DNA of 64,000 nucleotides, from the NCBI GenBank assembly GCA_945870575.1, contig CAMBSK010000007.1, forward strand, positions 40,470 through 104,469, read 5' to 3'. The stretch is from Bordetella parapertussis (lineage in GTDB: Bacteria; Pseudomonadota; Gammaproteobacteria; Burkholderiales; Burkholderiaceae_C). Positions 35,797 to 45,178 of the stretch are shown here, piece by piece (position 1 is the first letter of the stretch; the number at the start of each line of letters is the position of its first letter). The translations under genes and the position numbers were made by a program. The notes below the pieces were generated by a model. It saw nothing but the letters and a program-made list of their open reading frames with translations. It did no database searches and had not been told where the DNA came from.

Positions 35797-36561
35797 ATGT
35801 TCTCTATTGGCCCTCTCAAACCTGTACTCACAGCCCTGCTGTTACCGCCGGGTGGTCCTTTGCTGCTGATTTTTCTGGCCGGCCTGCTGGCGCGCAGGTT
35901 TCAGCGATTGGCATGGGCGTTGGTGATGGTCAGCAGCCTGGCTATGTGGTTGCTGGCCTGCGACGCCACGGCCTACGGTTTGAACCGGTTGCTGCTGAGC
36001 ACTTATGCGCCAGTCACCGCCGAGCAAGCGGCCAAGGCCCAAGCCATCGTGGTGCTGGGCGGCGGCGTAGATCAGTTTGCGCCTGAGTATGGCGACAGGA
36101 GCGAAGAACTGGGCGAGGCGGCTTACAAGCGACTGGCATATGGGGCGCATCTGGCAAAACAGTCACAGTTGCCCGTGATGTATGCGGGCGGCAAAGGTTG
36201 GGCGGCGGCAGACACTCAGTTGCACAGCGAGGCTGAGGTTGCAGCCCACACCATGACGCGTGATTTCGGTTTACAGATTCAATGGCAGGACAAAGATTCG
36301 CGCGACACCCGCGAGAACGCTTTGCGCGCATTCGAAGTTTTGTGGCCTCTGGGTAAAAAGCGCATCTTGCTGGTGACCCACGACTGGCACATGCAGCGCA
36401 GCCTGCGCAATTTTCAGCAAGCAGGTTTTGAGGTGACGCCCGCGCCCATGGGTTATTTGCAGCCGCCGGTGAGCATACCTATCGACTACCTGCCCTCGGC
36501 CAACGGGCTGAGGCACAGCTATTGGGTGTTGAGGGAGTGGTTGGGTTTGGTGATGACTTGA
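35797..36561 (+). CDS. DUF218/YdcF (ElyC-like) family membrane protein
   Basis: This is a 254-residue protein with two N-terminal membrane segments (about 8-30 and 35-55) followed by a periplasmic DUF218 domain. The domain shows AQAIVVLGGGVDQF, GKGW with a Glu-Ala-rich helix, DSRDTRENAL and ILLVTHDWHMQRSL. The architecture matches ElyC, implicated in peptidoglycan and lipid-carrier metabolism, but the enzymatic role of the family is not settled. Confidence 0.83.
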   Translation: MFSIGPLKPVLTALLLPPGGPLLLIFLAGLLARRFQRLAWALVMVSSLAMWLLACDATAYGLNRLLLSTYAPVTAEQAAKAQAIVVLGGGVDQFAPEYGDRSEELGEAAYKRLAYGAHLAKQSQLPVMYAGGKGWAAADTQLHSEAEVAAHTMTRDFGLQIQWQDKDSRDTRENALRAFEVLWPLGKKRILLVTHDWHMQRSLRNFQQAGFEVTPAPMGYLQPPVSIPIDYLPSANGLRHSYWVLREWLGLVMT

Positions 36562-36589
36562 GGCTTGAAGGCATAGATAGCGTGAAGCG

Positions 36590-36616
36590 AATTGTCGTGA
36601 CAGTGGTACGACAATT
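36590..36616. other. 9-bp inverted repeat after the DUF218 gene
   Basis: AATTGTCGT and ACGACAATT are perfect arms around GACAGTGGT, 28 bases after the stop codon. There is no T-tract, so it may be a weak 3' hairpin or a protein-binding site. Confidence 0.45.
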
Positions 36617-36787
36617 TATAGGTCTCTTTAATTAGCGCCATCGATTGAGAGGCGCTCTCCTCAGCTATTTCTTGCGACAGGTCTGCCGCTTGAGAACAGC
36701 GCTAACCCTTACCCGCTCTCATGCTTAATCCCCCACATTGACCACGCCACACCCTGCGGTTACATTACTAACCAGCCAGTCATTAAT

Positions 36788-37444
36788 ATGTCAAACACCC
36801 ATTCCCTCACCCTGGAACACCCGGGCATTCACAAACGCGAACGCCGCAAAGAAGCGCGTCCCCAAGAGCTGCTGGACGCGGCGCTGACGCTGTTTGTAGA
36901 AAAGGGCTTTGCCGCCACCCGGGTCGAGGAAGTCGCCACCCTTGCCGGGGTGTCCAAGGGCACGCTGTTTTTGTATTTCAATTCCAAAGAAGACTTGTTC
37001 AAAGCGGTGATCCGCAGCAACCTGGCTGACCATTTCCCGGTCTGGAACCAGGAGTTCACCGACTTCACCGGCAACACCGCCGAGATGATCAATTACGCCA
37101 TGCAATCCTGGTGGGAACGCATAGGTAACACCACGGCCAGCGGTATCACCAAACTCGTGACCAGCGAAGCTTCCAACTTTCCTGACGTGGTGCAGTTTTA
37201 TGAAGCTGAAGTGATGCGCCCCGGCCATGAGTTGTTCAAAAAAATTCTGCAACGCGGTATTGATAACGGCGAGTTCAGAGCTTTTGATACCGACAGCGCG
37301 GTCTACAGTCTGGTGTCGGTGATTGTTTTTCTCAGCATGTGGAAACACTCGTTGTCGCCTTGCTGCGCTACAAGCATTTTCCAACCAGACATTTTTTTGC
37401 ATAACCATGTCGATGCATTGATGCACGGCTGGCTGCACAGATAA
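36788..37444 (+). CDS. TetR/AcrR family regulator of the RND efflux operon
   Basis: This is a 218-residue TetR-type repressor. The N-terminal HTH spans about residues 20-70, with [40 protein letters not shown] and [11 protein letters not shown]. The C-terminal ligand domain is of the AcrR/TetR_C type. It is the first gene before a periplasmic adaptor, an RND pump, a methyltransferase and TolC, all on one strand with short gaps, so it probably controls them. Candidate operator half-sites (ACCAGCCAGT) lie just upstream of its start near 36768-36781. Confidence 0.88.
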   Translation: MSNTHSLTLEHPGIHKRERRKEARPQELLDAALTLFVEKGFAATRVEEVATLAGVSKGTLFLYFNSKEDLFKAVIRSNLADHFPVWNQEFTDFTGNTAEMINYAMQSWWERIGNTTASGITKLVTSEASNFPDVVQFYEAEVMRPGHELFKKILQRGIDNGEFRAFDTDSAVYSLVSVIVFLSMWKHSLSPCCATSIFQPDIFLHNHVDALMHGWLHR

Positions 37445-37464
37445 ACCCGGCGGAGTTTTTAGAC

Positions 37465-38658
37465 ATGACATTGCGTTCCAAATTCACCTGGCTGTTGCTG
37501 ATCGCTGTGCTGGCTGGTGGTGCTGCTTACTGGCAAATGCGCCGCGCGGCAGCACCGGCTGGCGCACCCGCCGCCCCTGTGGCCACAGGTACTGCTGCGC
37601 CCGAGGCTGTGGTTGAACTACAGCCCGAAGACGTCAGCCGTCTTAGCACACAAACACTCACCCAAACTTTGCCGGTGTCGGGCAATTTGAAGGCGCTCAA
37701 CAGCGTCAGCATCAAAGCGCGTGTCGCCGGTGAATTGCTCATGCTGCAAGGGCGTGAAGGCGACAGTGTCAAAGCCGGGCAAGTGATTGCCAAAATCGAC
37801 CCAATGGAATTTCAACGGCGTTTGCGCCAGGCCGAACAACAAGCCGATGCGGCCAAAACACAAATCGATATCGCGCTTCGCCAGTTTGACAATAACAAAG
37901 CGCTGGTCGACCAGGGCTTTATTTCCAAGACCGCGCTCGAAGCCTCCGAAGCTACGCTGACCGGCGCGCGCGCCACTTACAACGCCGCAGTAGCCGCTGC
38001 CGATGTGGCACGCAAAACCATGGATGAAACCGTGTTGCTCGCGCCCATCAGCGGGCAGATTGCGGCACGCCTGGCGCAACCCGGTGAACGCGTCTCCATT
38101 GATCAAAAAATGCTGGACATCGTCGACCTGAGCAGCCTGGAACTCGAAGCCACGCTCAGCCCGGCCGACGCCATGGATGTGCGCATTGGCCAACAAGCCC
38201 AACTGACGTTGGAAGGCCGCGAGAAAACGCTTTACGCCCGAGTGCAACGCATCAACCCGAATGTGCAAAGCAACAGCCGCAGCGTGCTGGTGTATTTGCG
38301 TTTGCAAAACGCCCCGGGGCTGCGCCAGGGCTTGTACGGTCAGGGCCAATTGGAACTCTCCAGCTATCAGGTGACAGCATTGCCGCTGGAGTCGGTGCGA
38401 ACCGACAAGCCCTTGCCTTATGTGCAATTGATTGTCAACGGCCGGGTCGCGCACCAGACGGTGACGATGGGTCAGCGCGGCAACATCACTGGCGGCAACC
38501 CGGCGCAAGTCTGGGTGGAAGTCAAAGGCGTGGCCGAGGGTGCTCAAGTGCTGTCGCCACGTACCGGTTCGCTGCGTGAAGGTATGAGCCTGCGTATCGC
38601 TTCCCCCGCATCACCTGCTGCTCAGCCCGCCAACGCGCCCGTCGCTAACAAGCCTTAA
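37465..38658 (+). CDS. RND efflux periplasmic adaptor subunit
   Basis: This 397-residue membrane-fusion protein links the RND pump to TolC. An N-terminal membrane anchor (LLLIAVLAGGAAYW) is followed by a lipoyl half motif with GNLKALNSVSIKARVAGEL and VKAGQVIAKID. A helical hairpin follows (about 120-190), then the second lipoyl half with LLAPISGQIAARLAQPGERV, a beta barrel and a membrane-proximal domain. It lies 20 bp after the TetR gene and three bases before the pump gene. Confidence 0.92.
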   Translation: MTLRSKFTWLLLIAVLAGGAAYWQMRRAAAPAGAPAAPVATGTAAPEAVVELQPEDVSRLSTQTLTQTLPVSGNLKALNSVSIKARVAGELLMLQGREGDSVKAGQVIAKIDPMEFQRRLRQAEQQADAAKTQIDIALRQFDNNKALVDQGFISKTALEASEATLTGARATYNAAVAAADVARKTMDETVLLAPISGQIAARLAQPGERVSIDQKMLDIVDLSSLELEATLSPADAMDVRIGQQAQLTLEGREKTLYARVQRINPNVQSNSRSVLVYLRLQNAPGLRQGLYGQGQLELSSYQVTALPLESVRTDKPLPYVQLIVNGRVAHQTVTMGQRGNITGGNPAQVWVEVKGVAEGAQVLSPRTGSLREGMSLRIASPASPAAQPANAPVANKP

Positions 38659-38661
38659 GCC

Positions 38662-41600
38662 ATGTGGTTCACCCAAGTCAGTCTGCGCAATCCGGTGTTC
38701 GCCACCATGCTCATGCTCGCCCTGGTGGTGCTGGGCCTGTTTTCCTTTCAGTCGCTCAAGGTAGACCAATTCCCGAATATCGACTTGCCAGTCGTGGTCG
38801 TGACCACCGAATACCCGGGCGCGTCTCCGGAAATTGTTGAGAGCGAGGTTAGTAAAAAAATCGAAGAAGCGGTCAACTCGATTTCCGGTATCAATGCACT
38901 GACCTCGCGCAGTTACGAAGGCTTGTCGGTCATCATCGTTGAATTCGACCTGACCACCAACGGGCGCAAAGCGGCTGACGAAGTGCGCGAAAAAACCAGC
39001 AACGTGCATCCGCTGCTGCGCGCCGAGGTGAAAGAGTCGCGCATTCTGCGCTTTGACCCGGCTAGCAGGGCGATCTGGTCATTGGCCGTTGTCTCCGACA
39101 ACCAAAACCTGCCGCCCGGTGTGCAGCCGCTTAGCCAAGTGGAGTTGACCAACTGGGCCGATCAGGTATTGAAGAAACGCATGGAGAACGTGCGCGGTGT
39201 CGGCTCGGTCACGCTGGTCGGCGGCACCAAACGTGAAATCAATTTGTACCTAAATCCGCAGGCCATGGAGCCGCTGGGCATCAGCGCACAACAGGTGGTG
39301 GAGGCAGTCTCCAACGAAAACCAGGACCTGCCAGTCGGCTCCATCCGCTCATTGCAACAAGACCGCGTGGTTCAAGTGCAAGGCCGCATGCTGCGCCCCG
39401 AGGATTTCGCCAACATCATCGTGGCCCGCAAGGCCGGCAGCATTGTTCGCTTGTCGCAAGTCGCGCGAGTCAACGACGGCGCGCAGGAACTGGAAAACAT
39501 GGCGCTGTACAACGGCGAGCGCACGCTGCTTTTGTCGGTGCAAAAGTCGCAGGATGAAAACACCATCGAGGTGGTTGACGGTTTGATGCGCACGGTAGAC
39601 GCCATGCAAACCCAGTTGCCGCCCGGCGTGAAACTACAAACCATTTACGACGCTTCGCGCCAGATACGCGTGGGCGTGAACAATGTGAAAAAAACCTTGA
39701 TCGAAGGTTCACTGCTGACTGTGTTGATCGTGTTTTTATTCCTCAACTCCTGGCGCTCGACCATCATCACCGGCCTGACGCTGCCGATTGCCATCATCGG
39801 TACGTTCTGGATCATGTCCATATTGGGCTTTACTTTGAATATGGTCACGTTGATGGCTTTGTCGCTGTGCATAGGTTTGTTGATTGATGACGCCATCGTG
39901 GTGCGCGAAAACATTGTGCGGCACGTGCAAATGGGCAAAAGTGCATACAAAGCCGCCATGGAAGGCACAAGCGAAATCGGACTGGCGGTGCTAGCCACCA
40001 CCCTCTCCATCGTCGCGGTATTTTTGCCGATAGGTTTTATGCAAGGCATCATCGGCAAGTTCTTTCACGAGTTCGGTCTGACCATCGTGGCTGCCATTTT
40101 GATCTCCATGTTAGTTAGCTTCACGCTCGACCCCATGCTCTCCAGCGTCTGGCATGACCCCAGCATCCACCGCGACGGCAGTTCGCACGCTAAACGCGGT
40201 TGGTATGACCGCACCATAGGCCGGGTAACGCAATTTTTTGAAGACGGCAGCCAGTGGTTGGGGCGTATTTACCAAAAGCTTTTGCGCACCGCGCTCATTC
40301 ACAAGCTGGCCACCGTGCTGATAGCCCTGGCCATATTCATAGGCAGCATCTTTATGGTGAAACTGCTGGGCACCGAGTTCGTTCCTAAAGCGGATTTCTC
40401 TGAAGCCAGCGTGACCTTTTATGTGCCGGTGGGCTCGTCCTTGCAAGTAACCGAAGCCAAGGCGCGTGAGGTTGAACGCATGTTGCGTAGTTTCCCCGAA
40501 GTGCGCTACACGCTCACGACCATCAACACCGGGAACGCCAACGGAAAGATTTACGCCAACGTGTATTTCCGCCTGCTGGACCGCCAATTGAGAAAATTCA
40601 ATATCAACGATTTCACACCCGTCATACGCGAACGCCTGCTCGCCATGCCGGGCCTGACCGTCACCCACGTCGGCCTGCTCGACTCGGTCGGCGGCAACAA
40701 GCAAATCGAGTTTTACCTGCTGGGACCGGACCAGGCCGAGTTAGAGCGCATCGCCGCCGTGGTGATGCCCAAGCTTAACGCCGTCAAAGGTTTGGTGGAT
40801 ATCGAGTCCAGCGTCAAACCGAACAAACCGACCATAGACATCAGCATCAAGCGCGAAGCCGCCGCCGACTTTGGTCTCGGTGTGAACAGCATCGCCGGCC
40901 AGTTGCGCACCTTGGTCGACGGGCAAACCACCGGTGTGTGGCGGGCCGACAATGACCAGACTTACGAAGTCAAAGTGCGGTTAGACCCCGGGCTCAGAAC
41001 CTATCCACACGACCTGGAACGCTTGCCGTTCAGCATAGGCCAGGCCGCCGACGGCAGCTCACGCACGGTGCGCCTGAACCAAGTCGCCACCGTCAGCGAA
41101 GGCGTCGGCCCCAACCAGGTGAACCGCCGTGAGTTGTCGCGCGAGGTGGCTTTCAGCGGCAATACCTCCGGCCGTGCTGCCGGTGAAGTCTCTAAAGACA
41201 TACAAACCATGATGGCCGGTATACAACTGCCAGACGGTTACCGTTACCAATTCGGCGGCTCGACCAAGAGCATGAAAGAGTCGTTTCAATACGCGCTGGT
41301 CGCGCTGGCCATGGGCGTCATCTTCATCTACATGATTCTGGCCAGCCAGTTCAAAAGCTTTTTGCAACCGCTGGCCTTGATGACCGCACTGCCGCTGACC
41401 CTGATCGGCGTTGCCGGTGCCTTGCTGGTGTTTCGCTCAACCCTGTCTATGTTTTCGGTGATTGGCATTGTGATGCTGATGGGCCTGGTGACAAAAAACG
41501 GCATATTGCTGCTGGATTTTGCCATCCGTGCCCGCGAAGGGCTTGAACGCGGCGACGGCAGCCGCGAAGCGCCACTGGGCCGCACCGATGCGCTGCTGAT

Positions 41601-41862
41601 GGCCGCACGTGTGCGCTTGCGCCCGATTTTGATGACCACGTTGGCCATGGTGTTCGGCATGATGCCGCTGGCTTTTTCAGTCAGCGAAGGTTCCGAACAA
41701 CGGTCTCCTCTGGGTCAAGCGGTCATCGGCGGCGTCATCACCTCTTCCATACTGACCTTGGTGGTGGTGCCTGTGGTCTACTGCTATGTTGATGACTTGA
41801 GCGAATGGCTTAAACGTTTGTGGCACGGCAAAGCCAAAGTGCAAACAAAAAGCGCTGGCTAA
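38662..41862 (+). CDS. RND multidrug efflux permease (AcrB/HAE1 family)
   Basis: This 1066-residue inner-membrane proton antiporter has 12 expected transmembrane helices and two large periplasmic loops. Visible features are the N-terminal FVATMLM-like start (RNPVFATMLMLALVVLGL) and VDQFPNIDLPVVVVTTEYPGASPEIVE. LSLCIGLLIDDAIVVRENI has the proton-relay aspartates of TM4, and the second half has GLVTKNGILLLDFAIRAREG in TM10. The length fits the HAE1 group. Substrates are probably drugs or hydrophobic compounds; no specific type can be named. Confidence 0.94.
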   Translation: MWFTQVSLRNPVFATMLMLALVVLGLFSFQSLKVDQFPNIDLPVVVVTTEYPGASPEIVESEVSKKIEEAVNSISGINALTSRSYEGLSVIIVEFDLTTNGRKAADEVREKTSNVHPLLRAEVKESRILRFDPASRAIWSLAVVSDNQNLPPGVQPLSQVELTNWADQVLKKRMENVRGVGSVTLVGGTKREINLYLNPQAMEPLGISAQQVVEAVSNENQDLPVGSIRSLQQDRVVQVQGRMLRPEDFANIIVARKAGSIVRLSQVARVNDGAQELENMALYNGERTLLLSVQKSQDENTIEVVDGLMRTVDAMQTQLPPGVKLQTIYDASRQIRVGVNNVKKTLIEGSLLTVLIVFLFLNSWRSTIITGLTLPIAIIGTFWIMSILGFTLNMVTLMALSLCIGLLIDDAIVVRENIVRHVQMGKSAYKAAMEGTSEIGLAVLATTLSIVAVFLPIGFMQGIIGKFFHEFGLTIVAAILISMLVSFTLDPMLSSVWHDPSIHRDGSSHAKRGWYDRTIGRVTQFFEDGSQWLGRIYQKLLRTALIHKLATVLIALAIFIGSIFMVKLLGTEFVPKADFSEASVTFYVPVGSSLQVTEAKAREVERMLRSFPEVRYTLTTINTGNANGKIYANVYFRLLDRQLRKFNINDFTPVIRERLLAMPGLTVTHVGLLDSVGGNKQIEFYLLGPDQAELERIAAVVMPKLNAVKGLVDIESSVKPNKPTIDISIKREAAADFGLGVNSIAGQLRTLVDGQTTGVWRADNDQTYEVKVRLDPGLRTYPHDLERLPFSIGQAADGSSRTVRLNQVATVSEGVGPNQVNRRELSREVAFSGNTSGRAAGEVSKDIQTMMAGIQLPDGYRYQFGGSTKSMKESFQYALVALAMGVIFIYMILASQFKSFLQPLALMTALPLTLIGVAGALLVFRSTLSMFSVIGIVMLMGLVTKNGILLLDFAIRAREGLERGDGSREAPLGRTDALLMAARVRLRPILMTTLAMVFGMMPLAFSVSEGSEQRSPLGQAVIGGVITSSILTLVVVPVVYCYVDDLSEWLKRLWHGKAKVQTKSAG

Positions 41863-41874
41863 AATCTGATTCCC

Positions 41875-42546
41875 ATGAAAACACATACCGACATCACCCC
41901 TGACATCGCCAGATTCAATATGGTCGAGCAGCAGATCCGCCCCTGGCAGGTGCTGGACTTGAATGTGCTGTCCCTGTTGTCACGTCTGGACCGGCACGAG
42001 TTTGTTCCCGAGGCATACCAATCACTGGCCTACAGCGACACCGAATTGCCGCTGGAACACGGCGAATGCATGTTGGCCCCGCGTGTGGATGCCCGCTTGC
42101 TGCAAGACCTGAAATTACAAACGCATGAAAACGTGCTGGAAATTGGTACCGGCAGCGGCTACCTGACAGCTCTGCTGGCCATGTCATGCGCCCACGTCAC
42201 CAGCCTCGAATGCCATGCCGGCTTCATAGCGTCGGCCCAACAGCGCCTCAGTCACTGCGGTATTCGTAATGTTGAATTGGTACACAGCGAGGGCATCCCC
42301 GCTCGTTCCACGGTTCAGACTTATGATGCAATTTTGCTCGGCGGTTCGGTGGCTTGTGTCCCGGTCGCCTTGCTTGCCATGCTCAAACCCGGCGGCAGAT
42401 TGCTGGGAGTGATAGGCGAAGAACCGGTGATGTGCGCCACGCGTGTGGTTCGCCAGGCGGATGGTCAAGGCCACAGCCAGTCCTTATGGGATGTGGTCAT
42501 ACCCAGACTGCACGGTTTCGCTGAAAAAACTGCATTCCATTTTTAA
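41875..42546 (+). CDS. Protein-L-isoaspartate O-methyltransferase family protein
   Basis: This 223-residue SAM-dependent methyltransferase is of the Pcm/PCMT type. The N-terminus ARFNMVEQQIRPWQVLD and the region with APRVDARLLQDL precede the SAM motif VLEIGTGSGYLTALLA. LKPGGRLLGVIGEEP follows. It resembles the group found beside tolC in betaproteobacteria. The typical PCMT substrate motif APYD is not evident, so isoaspartate repair activity is uncertain. It sits 12 bp after the RND gene and 22 bp before tolC. Confidence 0.85.
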   Translation: MKTHTDITPDIARFNMVEQQIRPWQVLDLNVLSLLSRLDRHEFVPEAYQSLAYSDTELPLEHGECMLAPRVDARLLQDLKLQTHENVLEIGTGSGYLTALLAMSCAHVTSLECHAGFIASAQQRLSHCGIRNVELVHSEGIPARSTVQTYDAILLGGSVACVPVALLAMLKPGGRLLGVIGEEPVMCATRVVRQADGQGHSQSLWDVVIPRLHGFAEKTAFHF

Positions 42547-42568
42547 TATGAAGTCACAAAGGAAGACC

Positions 42569-43897
42569 ATGAAATTGTTTCGCACCCTGCCCTTGATTGC
42601 GGCCATGTCTCTGGCCTTCTCAGGGACTGTCCGGGGCCAGAGTCTGGTCGACATGTACGACGCAGCCAGAGATTTCGATGCAACTTTCATCGGTGCACAG
42701 TACCAGGTACAAGCCGCCCGCATGCGGATATTGCAGGCGCAGGCCAAACTGGGAATGAACGTCAACCTCAACGCCAACGTCAGTTTGAACAACGGCGGCT
42801 ACTCTAAGCCTTCAAGCTATCCGGGCAACCACACCTACAGCAATCAGACCGGCACCGTCACAGGCACGCAGCAGTTATACAAACCGGGCAACAACATTGA
42901 AGTGGCGCAGACCGAGTTACAAATGCGCCAGATCGAAGCACAGTTGCAAGCTGCTGAGCAAGACCTGATGGTGCGCTTGAGCCAGGCCTACTTTGATGTA
43001 CTCGCCGCCAAAGACAATCTGACCTTCATTCAAGCGCAAATGAAAGCCGTGGCCGAGCAACTCGCCTCTGCCAAGCGCAATTTTGAAGTCGGCACCGCCA
43101 CCATCACCGACACGCGCGAAGCCCAAGCCAGTTATGACTTGTCGCGCGCCCAGGAAATCGCTTCACAAAACGATTTGCTGGTTAAAAAAATGGCTTTGGA
43201 ACAACTTGTCGGCAAGCCCGATCTGTCACCCAAATCCGTCTCATTGACGGCCAAACCGCTGGCGCCCCAGCCTGACCGGGTGGAAACCTGGGTCGGCTTG
43301 AGCGAAGGCCAAAACCCCAGCGTCAAGCAATTACGCACTGCGCTTGAAATTGCCGATCTGGAAGTTCGTAAAGCTCAAACAGGACTCAAACCCACTGTTG
43401 AAGCCCAGCTCAGCTACAGCTACAGCAATGCAAACGGGACTATCCTCTATCAAACTGAGCAACGATACGGCGTTGCCACCGGCGCTGTGGTGCTGAACTT
43501 GCCGCTGTACACCGGCAAGTCACTGAACAACCGTGTTCGCGAAACCCTGTTGCTCAAGCAAAAAGCCGAAGCTGATCTGGATGCCACCGCCCGCAACGTG
43601 GCACAAAGTGCACGCAGCGCTTTCTTCGGCGTGATGTCCGGCATCAGCCAGGTCACGGCCTTGCAGGCGGCCGAAGTGTCCAGCCAGTCGGCCTTGGACG
43701 CCAACAAACTGGGCTACAGCGTCGGCGTTCGCATCAACATCAATGTGCTGGACTCACAAAGCAAGCTCTATGACACCAAGGCCAAACTGGCCAAGGCACG
43801 CTACGACGTGCTGGTTGGTCTGCTGAAACTGCGCCAGGTCAGCGGCGTGCTCAACACAGAAGACTTGCAAAACGTCAATTCGCTGCTGGTTCCCTGA
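42569..43897 (+). CDS. tolC: TolC family outer-membrane efflux protein
   Basis: This is a 442-residue outer-membrane channel. A Sec signal peptide (LFRTLPLIAAMSLAFSGTVRG, cut here to its core LPLIAAMSLAFSG) precedes two OEP repeats of alternating coiled-coil and beta segments. Typical landmarks are SLVDMYDAARDFDATF, SQAYFDVLAAKDNLTFI, NFEVGTATITDTREAQASYD, and the second-half VGVRININVLDSQSKLYDTK. The ATG at 42569 is preceded by GGAAG; earlier in-frame starts lie inside the methyltransferase gene. It completes the tripartite pump encoded upstream. Confidence 0.93.
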   Translation: MKLFRTLPLIAAMSLAFSGTVRGQSLVDMYDAARDFDATFIGAQYQVQAARMRILQAQAKLGMNVNLNANVSLNNGGYSKPSSYPGNHTYSNQTGTVTGTQQLYKPGNNIEVAQTELQMRQIEAQLQAAEQDLMVRLSQAYFDVLAAKDNLTFIQAQMKAVAEQLASAKRNFEVGTATITDTREAQASYDLSRAQEIASQNDLLVKKMALEQLVGKPDLSPKSVSLTAKPLAPQPDRVETWVGLSEGQNPSVKQLRTALEIADLEVRKAQTGLKPTVEAQLSYSYSNANGTILYQTEQRYGVATGAVVLNLPLYTGKSLNNRVRETLLLKQKAEADLDATARNVAQSARSAFFGVMSGISQVTALQAAEVSSQSALDANKLGYSVGVRININVLDSQSKLYDTKAKLAKARYDVLVGLLKLRQVSGVLNTEDLQNVNSLLVP

Positions 43898-43903
43898 ACC
43901 ATC

Positions 43904-45178
43904 TCACAGCAAGGGTTTCAATAACTCAAGACAACGCTGTGCCGCCCCCTGGTGCTGTATTGCAAAGCCGCGTGCAGCCTCAGCCATGTTTAAACCTTCT
44001 TGACGGTTGACTGCCAGAGCATGGGCTCGACTGACCGCCTCTGCCAGGTTAGCGGTGCGCAAAGCCGTGCCGCTTTGTATCGCCAGTCTGGCGGCCTCGG
44101 TAAAGTTAAAGGTATGCGGCCCCATCACCACCGGGCAAGCGCAGGCACAGGCCTCGATCAGGTTTTGACCACCCAGCGGCTCGAAACTTCCTCCCAGCAA
44201 ACACACACTGGCGACGCCGAAGTAAAAAGGCATTTCACCCAGACTGTCCCCCAGCACCACCGCGTCAGACGCTGCCAGCGGGCTGTCAGGCAATTGCAGG
44301 CCCCACTGGCTGCGCCGCACCAAGGTATGACCGGCTGAGGCCACCAGACCCGCCACATCGTTAAAACGCTGCGGATGGCGCGGCACCAGCCACCATTGCA
44401 CATCGCGCATGTAAGCCGGGTTGTCCGATAAGAGCTTGAGCAATGCCGCCTCCTCACCTTCGCGCGAAATCGCCAGTAACACCACCGGTTTGGGAGAATG
44501 CGCGCGCCAGGCCAGACCCGTGGCCAGCATATGGGCATCCGGCACCGCATCAAATTTGAGGTTGCCCATCACCGACTGCACCTTGGCACCCAGGTGTTCC
44601 ATGCGCCTGGCGTCATCAGCGGTCTGCGCCCAGACGGCGTGCAAACCTTGAAACGCCGGCTTTGACAGCGAAGACCAGCGCATGGCTTTGCGCAAGGATT
44701 TGGCGCTCAAACGCCCGTTCAATAACACCAGCGGCAAACCGTGCGCCTTTGCCAAAGCCACTGTGTTCGGCCATACCTCAGTGTCAACCAGCAGGCCGAT
44801 GCGCGGCTGGAAATGGCGCAAAAAACGCTCAACCGCAAATGGTGTGTCCCAAGGTTGCCAGATCTGTATGTCGCCGTTTTGCAGCAAGCTGAGTCCTTGC
44901 TCGCGCCCTGTGGCCGTTCCGTGCGTGAAAATGAAACGTATGCCCGGATGCGTCTGGCGCAAAGCCTTTACCAGCGCTTGCACCGCTCGGGTTTCGCCCA
45001 GCGACACTGCGTGTATCCACACCTTGCCCGAGTCTGCCGGCATGCTGTAAAAACCGAAACGCTCGCCCACCGCATGTGCATACAAAGCTTCGCGCCGGGC
45101 GCGCCAGCGCAAGCGCAACAGCAGCACCGGCACCAGCGCCACCATCAATACAGAATAAATAAATCGAGCGAGGCTCAT
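43904..45178 (-). CDS. waaA: 3-deoxy-D-manno-octulosonic acid transferase (Kdo transferase)
   Basis: WaaA adds Kdo residues to lipid IVA at the inner membrane. The 424-residue product has an N-terminal membrane anchor, then VWIHAVSLGETRAVQALVKALR, LVDTEVWPNTVALAKAHGLPL (catalytic Glu) and NGRLSAKS. The C-terminal nucleotide-sugar half has LLGGSFEPLGGQNLIE. The ATG at 45178 overlaps the waaC stop (ATGA); an in-frame extension to 45229 overlaps waaC further and is unlikely. Confidence 0.93.
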   Translation of the reverse strand: MSLARFIYSVLMVALVPVLLLRLRWRARREALYAHAVGERFGFYSMPADSGKVWIHAVSLGETRAVQALVKALRQTHPGIRFIFTHGTATGREQGLSLLQNGDIQIWQPWDTPFAVERFLRHFQPRIGLLVDTEVWPNTVALAKAHGLPLVLLNGRLSAKSLRKAMRWSSLSKPAFQGLHAVWAQTADDARRMEHLGAKVQSVMGNLKFDAVPDAHMLATGLAWRAHSPKPVVLLAISREGEEAALLKLLSDNPAYMRDVQWWLVPRHPQRFNDVAGLVASAGHTLVRRSQWGLQLPDSPLAASDAVVLGDSLGEMPFYFGVASVCLLGGSFEPLGGQNLIEACACACPVVMGPHTFNFTEAARLAIQSGTALRTANLAEAVSRAHALAVNRQEGLNMAEAARGFAIQHQGAAQRCLELLKPLL

